From: Stomoxys calcitrans
Lineage: Eukaryota; Arthropoda; Insecta; Diptera; Muscidae
NCBI RefSeq assembly: GCF_963082655.1
Contig: NC_081554.1
Coordinates: 120,541,869-120,605,868, forward strand
DNA: 64,000 nucleotides
Reading direction: 5' to 3'
Within the stretch, counting starts at the first letter, position 1, and every line of letters starts with the position of its first letter. A model generated the notes under the pieces. It was not told the DNA's origin and ran no database searches. It saw only the letters and a program-made list of their open reading frames with translations. Shown in pieces: positions 53,973-64,000 of this stretch. Made by a program: the position numbers and the translations under genes.

Positions 53973-55763
53973 ATTTTTATACCCTCCACCATAAGATAGG
54001 GGGTATACTAATTTCGTCATTCTGATTGTAACTACTCGAAATATTCGTCTGAGACCCCACAAAGTATATATATTCTTGATCGTCGTGAAATTTTATGTCG
54101 ATCTAGCCATGTCCGTCCGTCCATCCGTCCGTCCGTCCGTCTGTCTGTCGAAAGCAGGCTAACTTCCGAAGGAGTAAAGCTAGCCGCTTGAAATTTTGCA
54201 CAAATACTTAGTGTAGGTCGGTTGGTATTGTAAATGGTATTAGTGTAGGTCGGTTGGTATTGTAAATGGGCCATATCGGTCCATGTTTTGATATAGCTGC
54301 CATATAAACCGATCTTGGGTCTTGATTTCTTGAGCCTCTAGAGTGCGCAGTTCTTATCCGATCAGAATGAAATTTTGCACGACGTGTTTTGTTATGATAT
54401 CCAACAACTGTGCCAAGTATGGTTTAAATCGGTCCATAACCTGATATAGCTGCCATATAAACCGATCTTGGGTCTTGACTTCTTGAGTCTCTAGAGTGCG
54501 CAATTCTTATCCGATTAAAATGGAATTTCGCACGACGTGTTTTGTTATGATACCCAACAACTTTTCCAAGTATGGTTCAAATCGGTTCATAACCTGATAT
54601 AGCTGCCATATAAACCGATTTTGGGTCTTGACTTCTTGAGCCTGTAGAAGGCGCAATTCTTATCCGAATGGACAGAAATTTTGCACGTAGTATTTTGTTA
54701 TGATATCCAATAATTGTGCCAAGTATGGTTCAACCGATCTTGGGTCTTGACTTCTTGAGCCTCTAGAGTGCGCAATTCTTATCCGATTGGAATGAATTTT
54801 TGAACGACGTGTTTTGTTATTATATCCAACAACTGTGCCAAGTATGGTTCAAATCAGTTCATAACCTGATATAGCTGCCATATAAACCGATCTGGGGTCT
54901 TGACTCTTGAGCCTCTAGAGTGCGCAATTCTTATCCGATTGGATTGAAATTTTGGACGACGTGTTTTGTTGCGATATCCAACAACTGTGCCAAGTATGGT
55001 TCAAATCGGTCCATAACCTTATATAGCTGTCATATAAACCGATCTTGGGTCTTGACTTCTTGAGACTCTAGAGGGCGCAATTCTTATCCAATTTGAATGA
55101 ATTTTGGCACGTAGTATTTTGTTATGATATCCAACATCTGTGCCAAATATGGTTCAAATCGGTTCATAACATATATAGCTGCCATATAAACAGATCTGGG
55201 GACTTGACTTCTTGAGCTTCTAGAGGGCTCAATTTCTATCCGATTTGGCTAAAATTTCGCAAGACTTTTTTATTGTTACTTTCAACAACTATGTCAAATA
55301 AAGTACAAGTCGGTTCATAACCTGATATAGCTACCATACAAACCGATCTTGGGTCTTGACTTCTTGAGCCTCTAGAGGTCTCAATTATTATCCGATTTGC
55401 CTGAAATTTTGTACGACGGATTCTCTCATGACCATTAACATACGTGTTTATTATGGTCTGAATCGGTCTATAGGCCGATACAGCTCCTATATAAATCGAT
55501 CTCTCTATTTTACTTCTTGAGCCCACAAAAGGCGCAATTCTTATTCGAATTGGCTGACATTTTACACAGGTCTCCAACATATAATTTAATTGTGGTCCAA
55601 ACCGGACCATATCTTGATATCGCTCTAATAGCAGAGCAAATCTTTTCTTATATCCTTTTTTTTGCCTAAGAAAAGATGCCGGGAAAAGAACTCGACAAAT
55701 GCGATCCATGGTGGAGGGTATGTAAGATTCGGCCCGGCCGAACTTAGCACGCTTTTACTTGTT
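53973..55763 (+). mobile_element. Long mini-me/DINE-like element, ~9 monomers
   Basis: Head 'ttttataccctccaccata', (TA)n at 54065, core, a long (GTCY)n tract at 54113-54149, then about nine monomers marked by 'gggtcttgacttcttgag' near 54315, 54470, 54625, 54740, 54895, 55045, 55200 and 55350 (mostly 150-157 bp, one of 113). A 29-bp direct duplication lies at 54211-54268. It ends with 'attcggcccggccgaac' and 'cttttacttgttt'. It is the longest copy here. The 157-codon minus-strand ORF at 55236-55709 reads across monomers and has no known domain. Confidence 0.85.
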
Positions 55764-56086
55764 TTTTATTAATAAATAAAATCGCCCACGGTTATCAAAC
55801 AAAATAAATATGTTGGACAACCATTGGTTTGGTAGCTACCCCGGTGGTAAATGCCCACCAAAATTAAATGATATTGAACGCATAAACAACAGAAAGGACT
55901 ATAAAAATAAAACTTCATAGATATTTGTTTTCTAAAGATAACATTTTATTGAAAATTTTGTGATTGTTTTAAACCAAAAAATATCAAAATTTTTTTTAAG
56001 CCAAAATCTTTATGAACTTTTTTTAAAAAAATATTGGTCCGGAAGACAAATATTTGACCAACAATTCCATAATTTACAATACAGTA
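55764..56086. other. Unassigned AT-rich stretch
   Basis: No gene or repeat boundary recognised before the duplicated segment starts at 56087. Confidence 0.35.
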
Positions 56087-56214
56087 TTTAAGGCAATTGA
56101 TACGGAGATCATGATTAAGGGTCGAAATTTATCCGTCAATAGCAAGCAACGTTGATTCTCGTAGAAATTTATTAGTTCTGTAGGCCTTGACCGTTGATTT
56201 TGGCACAGCGAAAT

Positions 56215-57685
56215 ATTTTTATACCCACCACCGAAGGATGGGGGTATATTCATTTTTTCATTCCGTTTGCAACACATCGAAATATCCATTTCCGACCCTA
56301 TAAAGTATATATATTCTTGATCAGCGTGAAAATCTAAGACGATCTAGACATGTCCGTCCGTCTGTCCGTCTGTCTGTTGAAATCACGCTACAGTCTTTAA
56401 AAATAGAGATATTGAGCTGAAATTTTGCACAGATTCTTTTTTTGTCCATAAGCAGGTTAAGTTCGAAGATGGGCTATATCGGACTATATCTGGATATAGC
56501 TCCCATATAGACCGATCCTCCGATTTAGGGTCTAAGGCCCATAAAAGCCACATTTATTATCCGATTTTGCTGAAATTTGGGACAGTGAGTTGTCTTAGGC
56601 CCTTCGACTTCCTTCGTTAAATTGGATCGGTTCCCAGATCGGTTCAGATTTGGATATAGCTGCCATATAGACCGTTCCTCCGGTTCAGGGTCTTAGGCCC
56701 ACAAAAGCCATATTTATTATCCGATTTTGATGAAATTCGGGACAGTGAATTGTGTAAGGCCCATCGACATCCGTCGTTAATTTGGCTCAGATCGGTCCAG
56801 ATTTGGATATAGCTGCCATATAGATCAATCCTCCCATTTATGGTGTAAGGCCCATAAAAGCCACATTCATTATCCGATTTTGCTGAAATTTGGGACAGTG
56901 AGTTGTGTTAGGCCCTTTGATATATTTCTTCAATTTGGTCCAGATCGGTTCAGATTTATATATAGCTGCCATATAGACCGATTTCCTGATTTATGCTTTT
57001 GGGCCCATAAAATGCTCATTTATTGTCCGATGTCGCCGAAATTTGGAACAGTGAGTTAAGTTAAGCCCCTTGACATACTTCTGCAATATCGCACAGATCG
57101 GTCCAGATTTGGATATAGCTGCCATATAGACCGTTATCTAGGTTTTAGGTTTTGGGGCCATAAAAGACGCATTTATTGTCCGATGTCGCTGAAATTTGAC
57201 ACAGTGAGTATGGTTAGGCTCTTCGACGTCCTTCTTTAATTTTGCCCAGATCGGTCCAGATTTGCATATAGCTGCCATATACCGATCTCTCGATTTAATG
57301 TTTAGGGCTCATAAAAGAGGCATTTATTGTCCGATTTCGCCGAAATTTGGGACAGTGCTTTGTGTTAGGCTTTTCGACATGTTTATGCAACTTAGCCCAA
57401 ATCAGTTCAGATTTGGATATAGCTGCCATGTAGACCGATATCTCGATTTAAAGTCTTGGCCCCATAAAAGGCGCATTTATAATCCGATTTCACTGAAATT
57501 TGACACAGCGACTTATATTCGGCTTTTCGACATCCGTGTCGTATATAGTTCAGATCGGTATGAGGTATATGAGTATAAGATATGAAATTTTCACCGAATT
57601 TTGATGAAAGGTGGTTTACATATATATCCAAGATGGCTTGTATCCAAAGTTCGGCCCGGCCGAACTTAACGCCTTTTTACTTTTT
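56215..57685 (+). mobile_element. mini-me/DINE-like element (duplication unit 1)
   Basis: Complete: head, (TA)n near 56305, core 'ttcttgatcagcgtgaaaat', (GTCY)n 56354-56375, eight or so monomers of about 155 bp, hairpin 'ttcggcccggccgaactt' and 'cctttttactttt'. It has one or two monomers fewer than its twin in unit 2. Confidence 0.85.
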
Positions 57686-58095
57686 TTTTATTTTAATTTT
57701 TAAAATTTAATTTTTTGAATTTTTGATTTTCTTCTAATAAAGTTTTTTACAGTGAAAAAATTTTACGAATAATGATTTCCCTAAGTTTTATGTACGAAAA
57801 ACTGTAATGAAATTGGGTAAGTCAAATAGCATGTTTACAAAATATTCCTAACTCCTAAGTAAGGAACTGTGTCAAAATGGGAAAGATTTTTTGTTTAATC
57901 GTATTAGTCAACAGACTATTTTAAGAGAGCAAGTTTTATATTACAATTCCTACATGCATATTTACCATCAATTTGTGGGCATCTTGCACCCAGAAAAATA
58001 AGTTCACTGATATTAGCTAACATTGTCTGCTGATTTTATACAAACCCTTTTACATTTGAAGAAAACACATTAAAATTGTTGAATATTCTAACGAT

Positions 58096-58373
58096 TTTTG
58101 TTTGTTTCTCTTTCGAGACGAGCTTAACGATCGGAGATGCAGATGGAAAAGGAAAGCCAAAGATAGCAACACACCCCAACCACTATGGGACGCGTTTCGT
58201 CTTTGGTTAGAAGAGTTTTCAACCATATTAGGTGTGATGGCTTCAAGGGCCGTACGTTGGTATGTTGTATTTGAATCGTATTAACAGCGAAAACGCATCT
58301 ATGATACAATTACCACATTAACCACACTCGACAACCCTGTCTATTAGCTGTACTTTTCCCAATGCATTTATTT
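58096..58373 (-). mobile_element. 278-bp insertion with 7-bp duplication and A-rich end
   Basis: Flanked by TAACGAT at 58089-58095 and 58374-58380. Unit 2 has a single uninterrupted TAACGATCG at the matching place (about 60538-60546). Read on the minus strand the insert ends 'gagaaacaaacaaaa', an A-rich 3' end, as in a retroposed sequence. Its source is not recognised; the 60-codon ORF inside has no known motif. Confidence 0.65.
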
Positions 58374-58525
58374 TAACGATCGTTAAGGCATTTTCGATAT
58401 AATTAATTGTTTAAGGCAATTGATATGGAGATCATAGTGATTAAGGGTCAAAATTGTTCAGTCAGTAGCAAGCAACGTTGATACTCGTAGAAATTGACCA
58501 TAGATTTGGGCACAGCGAAATATCT

Positions 58526-60143
58526 TTTTTTATACCCACCACCGAAGGATGGGGGTATATTCATTTTGTCATTCCGTTTGCAACACATCGAAATATCCAT
58601 TACCGAACCTATAAAGTATATATATTCTTGATCAGCGTAAAAATCTAAGACGATCTAGCCATGTCCGTCCGTCTGTCCGTCTGTCTGTTGAAATCACGCT
58701 ACAGTCTTTAAAAATAGAGATATTGAGCTGAAATTTTGCACAAATTCTTTTTTTGTCCATAAGCAGGTTAAGTTCGAAGATGGGCTATATCGGACTATAT
58801 CTTGATATAGCCCCCATATAGACCGATCCGCCGATTTAGGGTCTTAGGCCCATAAAAGCCACATTTATTATCCGATTTTGTTGAAACTTGGGACAGTGAG
58901 TTGTGTTAGGCCCTTCGACATCCTTCGTCAATTTGGCTCAGATCGGTCCAGATTTGGATATAGCTGCCATATAGACCGATCCTCCGATTTAGGGTCTAAG
59001 GCCCATAAAAGCCAAATTTATGGTCCGATTTCGCTGAAATTTGGGACAGTGAGTTGTCTTAGGCCCTTTGACTTGTTTCTTTAATTTGGTCCAGATCGGT
59101 TCAGATTTGGATATAGCTGCCATATAGACCGATCCTCCGGTTTAGGGTCTTAGGCCCACAAAAACCACATTTATTATCCGATTTTGATGAAATTCGGGGC
59201 AGTGAATTGTGTAAGGCCCATCGACATCCTTCGTTAATTTGGCTCAGATCGGTCCAGATTTGGATATAGCAGCCATATAGATCGATCCTCCGATTTATGG
59301 TGTAAGGCCCATAATAGCCACATTCATTATCCGATTTTGCTGAAATTTGGGACAGTGAGATGTGTTAGGCCCTTTGACATATTTCTTCAATTTGGTCCAG
59401 ATCGGTTCAAATTTGAATATAGCTGCCATATAAACAGATTTCTTGGTTTATGGTTTTGGGCCCATAAAATGCTCATTTATTGTCCGATGTCGCCGAAATT
59501 TGAAACAGTGAGTTAAGTTTAGCCCCTTGACATACTTCTGCAATATCGCACAGATCGGTCCAGATTTGGATATAGCTGCCACATAGACCGATATCTAGGT
59601 TTTAGGTTTTGGGGCCATAAAAGACGCATTTATTGTCTGATCTCGCTGAAATTTGAGACAGTGAGTTTAATTAGGCTCTTCGACGTCCTTCTTCAAATTT
59701 GCCCAGATCGGTCCAGATTTGAATATAGCTGCCATATAGACCGATCTCTGGATTTAAGGTTAAGGGCCCATAAAAGAGGCATTTAATGTCCGATTTCGCC
59801 GAAATTTGGGACAGTGCTTAGTGTTAGGCTCTTCCGCATGTTTATGCAACTTGGCCCAAATCGGTCCAAATTTGGATATAGCTGCCATGTAGACCGATAT
59901 CTCGATTTAAAGTCTTGGCCCCATAAAAGGCGCATTTATAATCCGGTTTCACTGAAATTTGACCCAGTGACTTATGTTCGGCTTTTCGACATCCGTGTCG
60001 TATATAGTTCTGATCGGTATGAGGTATATGAGTAAAAGGTATGCAATTTTCACCGAATTTTGATGAAAGGTGGTTTACATATATACCCGAGGTGGTGGGT
60101 ATCCAAAGTTCGGCCCGGCCGAACTTAACGCCTTTTTACTTGT
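58526..60143 (+). mobile_element. mini-me/DINE-like element (duplication unit 2)
   Basis: Complete: head 'tttatacccaccaccgaagg', (TA)n near 58620, core, (GTCY)n 58664-58686, about nine monomers, hairpin 'ttcggcccggccgaactt' and 'cctttttacttgttttt'. Collinear with the unit 1 copy apart from an extra monomer. Confidence 0.85.
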
Positions 60144-60574
60144 TTTTGTTTTAATTTTTAAAATTTCTTTTTTTGAATTTTAAATTTTCTTCTAAGAAAG
60201 TTTTTTACAGTGAAAAAATTTTGCGAATAATGAATTCTCTAAGTTTTATTGTCGAAAAACTTTAAGGAAATTGGGTGAGTCAAATTCCATGTTTACAAAA
60301 CTCCTTAAATAAGAAACTGTGTTAAAATGGGAAAGATTTTTGTTTAATCGTATTAGTCAGCAGACTATTTTAAGAGAGCAAGTTTTATACTACAATTCCT
60401 ACATGCATATTTACCATCAATTAGTCGGCATCTTGCACCTAGAAAATAAGTTCACTGATATTAGCTAACATTGTCTGCTGATTTAATATAAAACCCGTTT
60501 ACATTCAAAGGAAACACTTTAAAGTTTTTTAACATTCTAACGATCGTTAGGTATTTTCTATATAATTATAGTTG

Positions 60575-60770
60575 TTGTAGCCAATAAAAGACTCAAGTTT
60601 AAATTAACAACTATTTAAATTTTATAAAAAATTGTGCGACAATTAATTCGATTCACTTTTACGAAAGTCTACAGCTGATGGCTGAATAACTTACGACCAA
60701 CTAGCAATAGATTTCGTCTTCGTCTGGCAGCTGAAGGGTTGCCATCGTGTTAACCCTCAGAAGTCGGCAA
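60575..60770 (-). repeat. Possible 3' LTR of the decayed gypsy element
   Basis: Lies just downstream (minus strand) of the integrase C-terminus; the sequence 'tattggctacaacaac' at its end abuts the duplication edge. No second LTR is visible in the window, so this is only positional. Confidence 0.3.
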
Positions 60771-60881
60771 GTTCGGGGTTGTCATATCCACTACCTCTCC
60801 AGTGACCAAGTCAGGAAGTGCTTGGAACCACACACTTTTGCGAGATGGATATGGTTGTGTCCTTGAAGGTAGTTTTGGTAG

Positions 60882-61860
60882 TTATTTACCAATCGCTGGT
60901 GAATCTCGAACTGAAGACGATGACATGTTTTGAGACGATGATGAAATAGTCTCAGATATCAACGTTGCATCTTGTGTTGGCTGTGGTTCTTGAAGTTCTT
61001 TTATCGGTTGTTCGGAATTATTGATGATAAAAGCTGGTTTCAGACGGCCGACGGATATGTTAACATTCTTGCCCCTAATCATTATGGTATATATTTGATC
61101 TGCAATTCGAACTATTTCGAATAGTCCAGTATAAGGGGGTTCAAGAGGTTCTCTAAGAGCATCTGTGCGTAGAAAAACACGAGTACAATCCTCAAGATTC
61201 TTAGATATGAACATTGTACAATTGTTGTGTGGCGAGGCTGGAACTGGTCGCAAGAAATGAACGCGAAGTCTCTTTAGAAATTCTGATGATTCTGCAGGAA
61301 CGTTTGATTGGCTGAAGAGCTCGTGGGGTAATAGTACATGTCCGCCATATAGAAGTTCAGCTGGTAAAGCCTGTAGATCTTCTTTAAAAGCCGTCCCTAA
61401 ACCAAGCATTACCGTAAGAAGTACATCTACCCCAGACATATTACTGTGACACATTAATACAGCTTTAAACTATCTGTTTCATCTTTTTATCATCCCGTTT
61501 GATTGGGGATGATGTATATATGATAACAAATGCTTTGAATAATCCAATTTCAAATTGGGTCCCTTGACATGTTGTTATTACCCCAGGACAAGCAAAACGT
61601 GAAATCTAATTTGACCAAAATGCTATTGCCACGGTTTGTGCTAATATGTCTTTTAAAGGCCCTGCTTCTGGCCAACGCGAAAAAAGATCTATCATCGTGA
61701 TCTTGAACCAGAGGCATCACAATAATGTCTGGGTGAACATGATCAAATCGATGATCGGGAACATCTATTTTGTTGAGTGTATGTCGGTTATGTCTGGTAA
61801 TCTTGGATCTTTGGCACAAAAGACAGACGCGATACCAATTCAAAATTTGCTTCTTCATTC
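60882..61860 (-). pseudogene. gypsy integrase remnant
   Basis: Minus strand, 61858-61550: NWYRVCLLCQRSKITRH (zinc region) and FDHVHPDIIVMPL (first catalytic Asp region). 61454-60882: LGLGTAFKEDLQALPAELLYG, then LRPVPASPHN, VFLRTDALREPLEPPYTGLF and VNISVGRLKPAF, the C-terminal region of mag-like Ty3/gypsy integrases. The core between (second Asp and Glu) is missing at about 61.46-61.55 kb. Inactive; its conserved 191-codon C-terminal frame is the best preserved part of this element. Confidence 0.75.
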
Positions 61861-61959
61861 CAGGCCAAATGTACCTTTCACGAATCTGTCGAAAGCACCT
61901 CCATTGGAACGTGAAAGATTGTGAAAGGAGTAGAAAGTTTGCTGGCGTAAAGACTCAGG

Positions 61960-62860
61960 AACGTATATACGAAGATTTGCAGTCGATATGTCTCAATAAA
62001 CTGAAATTGAATCGAAATGTACCATCTATAGCTTTTAAGAATTGACACCATTTAAAAAAATTACCAACTCTTCGTCAGTCTCTTGTGCTTATTGAAGTTC
62101 CATTAGAAAACCTGAAGTAGGCATCGATATCGCATTGAGGCGAGAAAATGCGTCTGCCACCGTGTTCTCAGGTCCTGCCAAATATATAATCTCAGTTGTG
62201 AATTGCGAGATAAAGTCTAAGTATCTCAGTTGTCGAGGTGAAACTTTCTATGTTTTTTGAGAAAAAGCGTAGATTAAAGCAATTCTCTGTCATATGTACT
62301 ATAGTTTCTTTCAGAAATACTTTACTTCCGGGGGCAAAAAACGAGAGGCTGCCAAACTCCATTATGGTTCCGTTCTAGAACTGCACCTATTGCAATATCT
62401 GATGCATCCGCAGTAAGAGCTAGGTCTGAGGTTGAAGCCGGACGAGCAAGCATGGTTGCATGAAGTAGGCTCTCCCTACAAGCCAAAAATGCTCTCTATG
62501 CCTCGGATGTCCAAGGGACTTTCCTCATATCATTCTTCTTCGTATCTTTGGGAAATTCGTTTAATGGCGCCTGCAATTGAGCGGCATGAGGTATACATCG
62601 ACGATAAAAATTTTTTACATCAAGAAATCTACGAAGTTCACAAATCGTTTCGGGCTTAGCATAGTTTTCGATTCCGGTTACTCCTTATATCGGAGGTTTC
62701 GAGCCATTGCCGTTGATAATATATCCAAGAAACTTAACTTCAGATTGGCCGAAACAACATTTACTAACATTTATTGTGGGAGACGATGGAGACATACAAC
62801 GTCTTGACCAGTTGTCTATATGTTGTGGACGACAATGGGCTCAAAAGCTGGCTTGGGAGT
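61960..62860 (-). pseudogene. gypsy RT thumb and RNase H remnant
   Basis: Minus-strand pieces in order: CCFGQSEVKFLGYIINGNG and ELRRFLDVKNFYRR (RT thumb/connection, about 62.8-62.6 kb), PLNEFPKDTKKND, then LALTADASDIAIGAVLE (RNase H first Asp, 62.43 kb), SERNYSTYDREL (62.28 kb), and IIYLAGPENTVADAFSRL (62.15 kb). At least one stop and several frame shifts. The catalytic YADD region of RT is absent. Confidence 0.7.
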
Positions 62861-63049
62861 CAATGTCGTAGTTGCTATGTTCATCAATTCATTCAATTCA
62901 TCAACCAATTTTTTAAGTTGATGTAGAAAGAATTGAAATGTTAAAAATACCAGCCATCCGAATTTCACCACGGCTTCATAATTTCGTCGTATTATCAATG
63001 AGACATCTTCTTTTCAGATCGATCATCAATTTGTAATTAATTGAAAAGT

Positions 63050-63345
63050 CGGCTCCCAATCTAGGCGATTTGACGTATGCTAGAATTCACGTCGAAAACC
63101 AAGGTCTAATTTGAAAATACAATGACCATTGGTTTGAGTAGCGCGTCCATTGACTGTGAGAAGTTTTATGATGGATTGCTTAAAAGTTGCTTTAAGTAAT
63201 AATGGTCGTACTACAGCACAACAGAGCCGGAGTCAATTGAAAAGTACAACTTTGTAGATTTATCGAAAATATGTAAAAGGTTTTGTGGCTGTCGCTGTCG
63301 CCAACCCTGTGGACTGACGACAGCCCAACTAGTTTCCCGATACAT
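63050..63345 (-). pseudogene. gypsy protease remnant
   Basis: Minus strand reads FHIFDKSTKLYFSIDSGSVV, where IDSGS corresponds to the aspartic-protease active-site triad (usually DTGA), then TVNGRATQTNGHCIFKLDLG in a shifted frame, the typical middle of mag-like proteases. Stops within. Lies upstream of the RT remnant in the correct order. Confidence 0.55.
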
Positions 63346-63380
63346 TGTTGTAACTAATGCAATTAAGTTTGCAATGCTAA

Positions 63381-63447
63381 CTATCGATAATCGCAACATT
63401 CGATATTTTCGATAGTTTTAATAATAAATAACGATAGTATCGATACC
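63381..63447. promoter_or_regulatory. Cluster of CGATA/TATCGATA motifs
   Basis: CGATA occurs at 63385, 63401, 63410, 63432 and 63441, with TATCGATA at 63383 and 63439; another TATCGATA lies at 63665. In flies, clustered CGATA is bound by BEAF-32 and TATCGATA by DREF, marking boundaries and promoters. No gene start is recognised nearby, so function is open. Confidence 0.4.
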
Positions 63448-63489
63448 ATCGTTAATTTCCCATCACCTATATTTCAAACGAAATTGAGA

Positions 63490-63640
63490 AGTAAAAATCA
63501 AGAGATCGATTTATTTACAAGCAATATTAATGCACAGACCAAAGAAAACCAAGGTTTATAAAGTTAGTTGGAAGTCATGAGAGAAATCAGTGTACAAAAT
63601 GTTAGTCTAATCGGATAAAAATTACACCCTCTATAGGAGC
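63490..63640 (-). repeat. mini-me-like monomer fragment
   Basis: 'gtcatgagagaaatcagtg', 'tctaatcggataaaaatta' and 'caccctctataggagc' follow the monomer pattern of the copies at 2.2 and 45.4 kb. Confidence 0.45.
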
Positions 63641-63859
63641 AATGTATCTTAAAGGAAAGATAGTATCGATAGTGTCATCAATATTTTGCCAGCTCTAGCT
63701 GAGCAGCGTCTCAAAACTTCTGATGTTATCAACAAAGCAAATTCTCACTTGAATTTTTGTTGGCTCGAGCACTGCTTCGAGATCTTACCTTTTTGTTGAA
63801 TTTGTATGTTATCGACTTTGTCGAATAATGTCTTAATAGTCTTGCAAATATCTGCTAAA

Positions 63860-63960
63860 GATAGCTGAGAGTTTTTGGCATCCGTCATACAAAAGCGAAT
63901 GATCTTTCTATTTGGGCGAACCAGAACTCAGCATTATGCTTATAAAACTTAGGTATGTAT
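63860..63960 (-). pseudogene. gypsy Gag N-terminal remnant
   Basis: Minus strand reads KFYKHNAEFWFAQIERSFAF, the start of mag-like Gag proteins ('...NPELWFAQVEAQF...'), then a stop, followed by MTDAKNSQLSLADICKTI. It is upstream of the protease remnant in the correct order, so one gypsy element probably covers 60.58-64.0 kb and runs past the window edge. Confidence 0.55.
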
Positions 63961-64000
63961 ATGTAACCGATGCATTTCAGGTCGTGGCACATCACTTGAA

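Larger units (their letters stand above)
56087..60574 (+). repeat. Tandem segmental duplication, two units of ~2.1 kb
   Basis: Unit 1 is 56087-58409 (including a ~280-bp insertion), unit 2 is 58410-60574. Both start 'tttaaggcaattgata', share 'agcaagcaacgttga', contain a mini-me-like element in the same place and orientation, and share about 400 bp after it ('gaaaaaattttacgaataat', 'cctacatgcatatttacc', 'gttcactgatattagct'). Divergence is moderate, with many substitutions and small indels. Confidence 0.85.

Noticed and set aside
55236..55709. 157-codon minus-strand ORF in the long mini-me element
   Set aside because: It is an antisense reading of the ~153-bp monomers; similar readings appear wherever the monomers occur.
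53973..55763. CRISPR-like array
   Set aside because: The repeated units are contiguous 150-bp monomers without unique spacers, in a eukaryotic TE.

Overview
The window looks like a piece of a higher-fly (probably calyptrate or muscid-like) genome. It is AT-rich and eukaryotic, and almost everything recognisable is a transposable element of a dipteran type: mini-me/DINE-like repeats with (TA)n and (GTCY)n tracts, Copia, Ty3/gypsy, RTE-, LOA- and CR1/Jockey-type LINEs, mariner/Tc1 relics and a tRNA-derived SINE. I found no complete host gene. The best host-gene hint is one possible small terminal exon near 38.14 kb.

Layout. 0-5 kb: old tandem repeats, one mini-me-like element, a mariner fold-back element with two identical 195-bp arms, and an RTE reverse-transcriptase relic. 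5-12.6 kb: an AT-rich stretch with tRNA-like motifs, a second mini-me-like element, and an RTE LINE split by a decayed Copia. 12.6-25.4 kb: short interspersed elements, two mariner-type MITEs, a 2-kb tandem-repeat element with a 28-nt C run, and LINE and mariner relics. 25.4-28.6 kb: an inverted RTE LINE. 28.64-37.56 kb: the one intact element, an 8920-bp Ty3/gypsy-type LTR retrotransposon with equal 1816-bp LTRs, an AAAG target duplication, a tRNA-Lys primer site, a Gag that starts with a RING-H2 finger, and a complete protease-RT-RNase H-integrase ORF. 38-45 kb: a hAT-like MITE split by a mini-me element, further RTE and CR1-like LINE relics. 45-53 kb: mini-me and Tc1 fragments and a LOA-type LINE with DUF4780-like ORF1. 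53.5-60.6 kb: four mini-me-like elements, two of them inside a roughly 2-kb tandem segmental duplication. 60.6-64 kb: a decayed Ty3/gypsy (mag-like) provirus on the minus strand.

The coding relics are mostly broken and unrelated to one another. The functional unit is the 28.6-37.6 kb retrotransposon: its LTR promotes and terminates the RNA, tRNA-Lys primes reverse transcription, Gag packages, and Pol (probably made by -1 frameshifting at an A6 run next to the gag stop) processes, copies and integrates. The mini-me-like repeats carry a terminal palindromic hairpin and 150-bp internal monomers, as in Helentron-associated elements, and carry no protein of their own. Nested fragments in both orientations plus a perfect inverted repeat would suit a small-RNA-producing locus, but that is inference.
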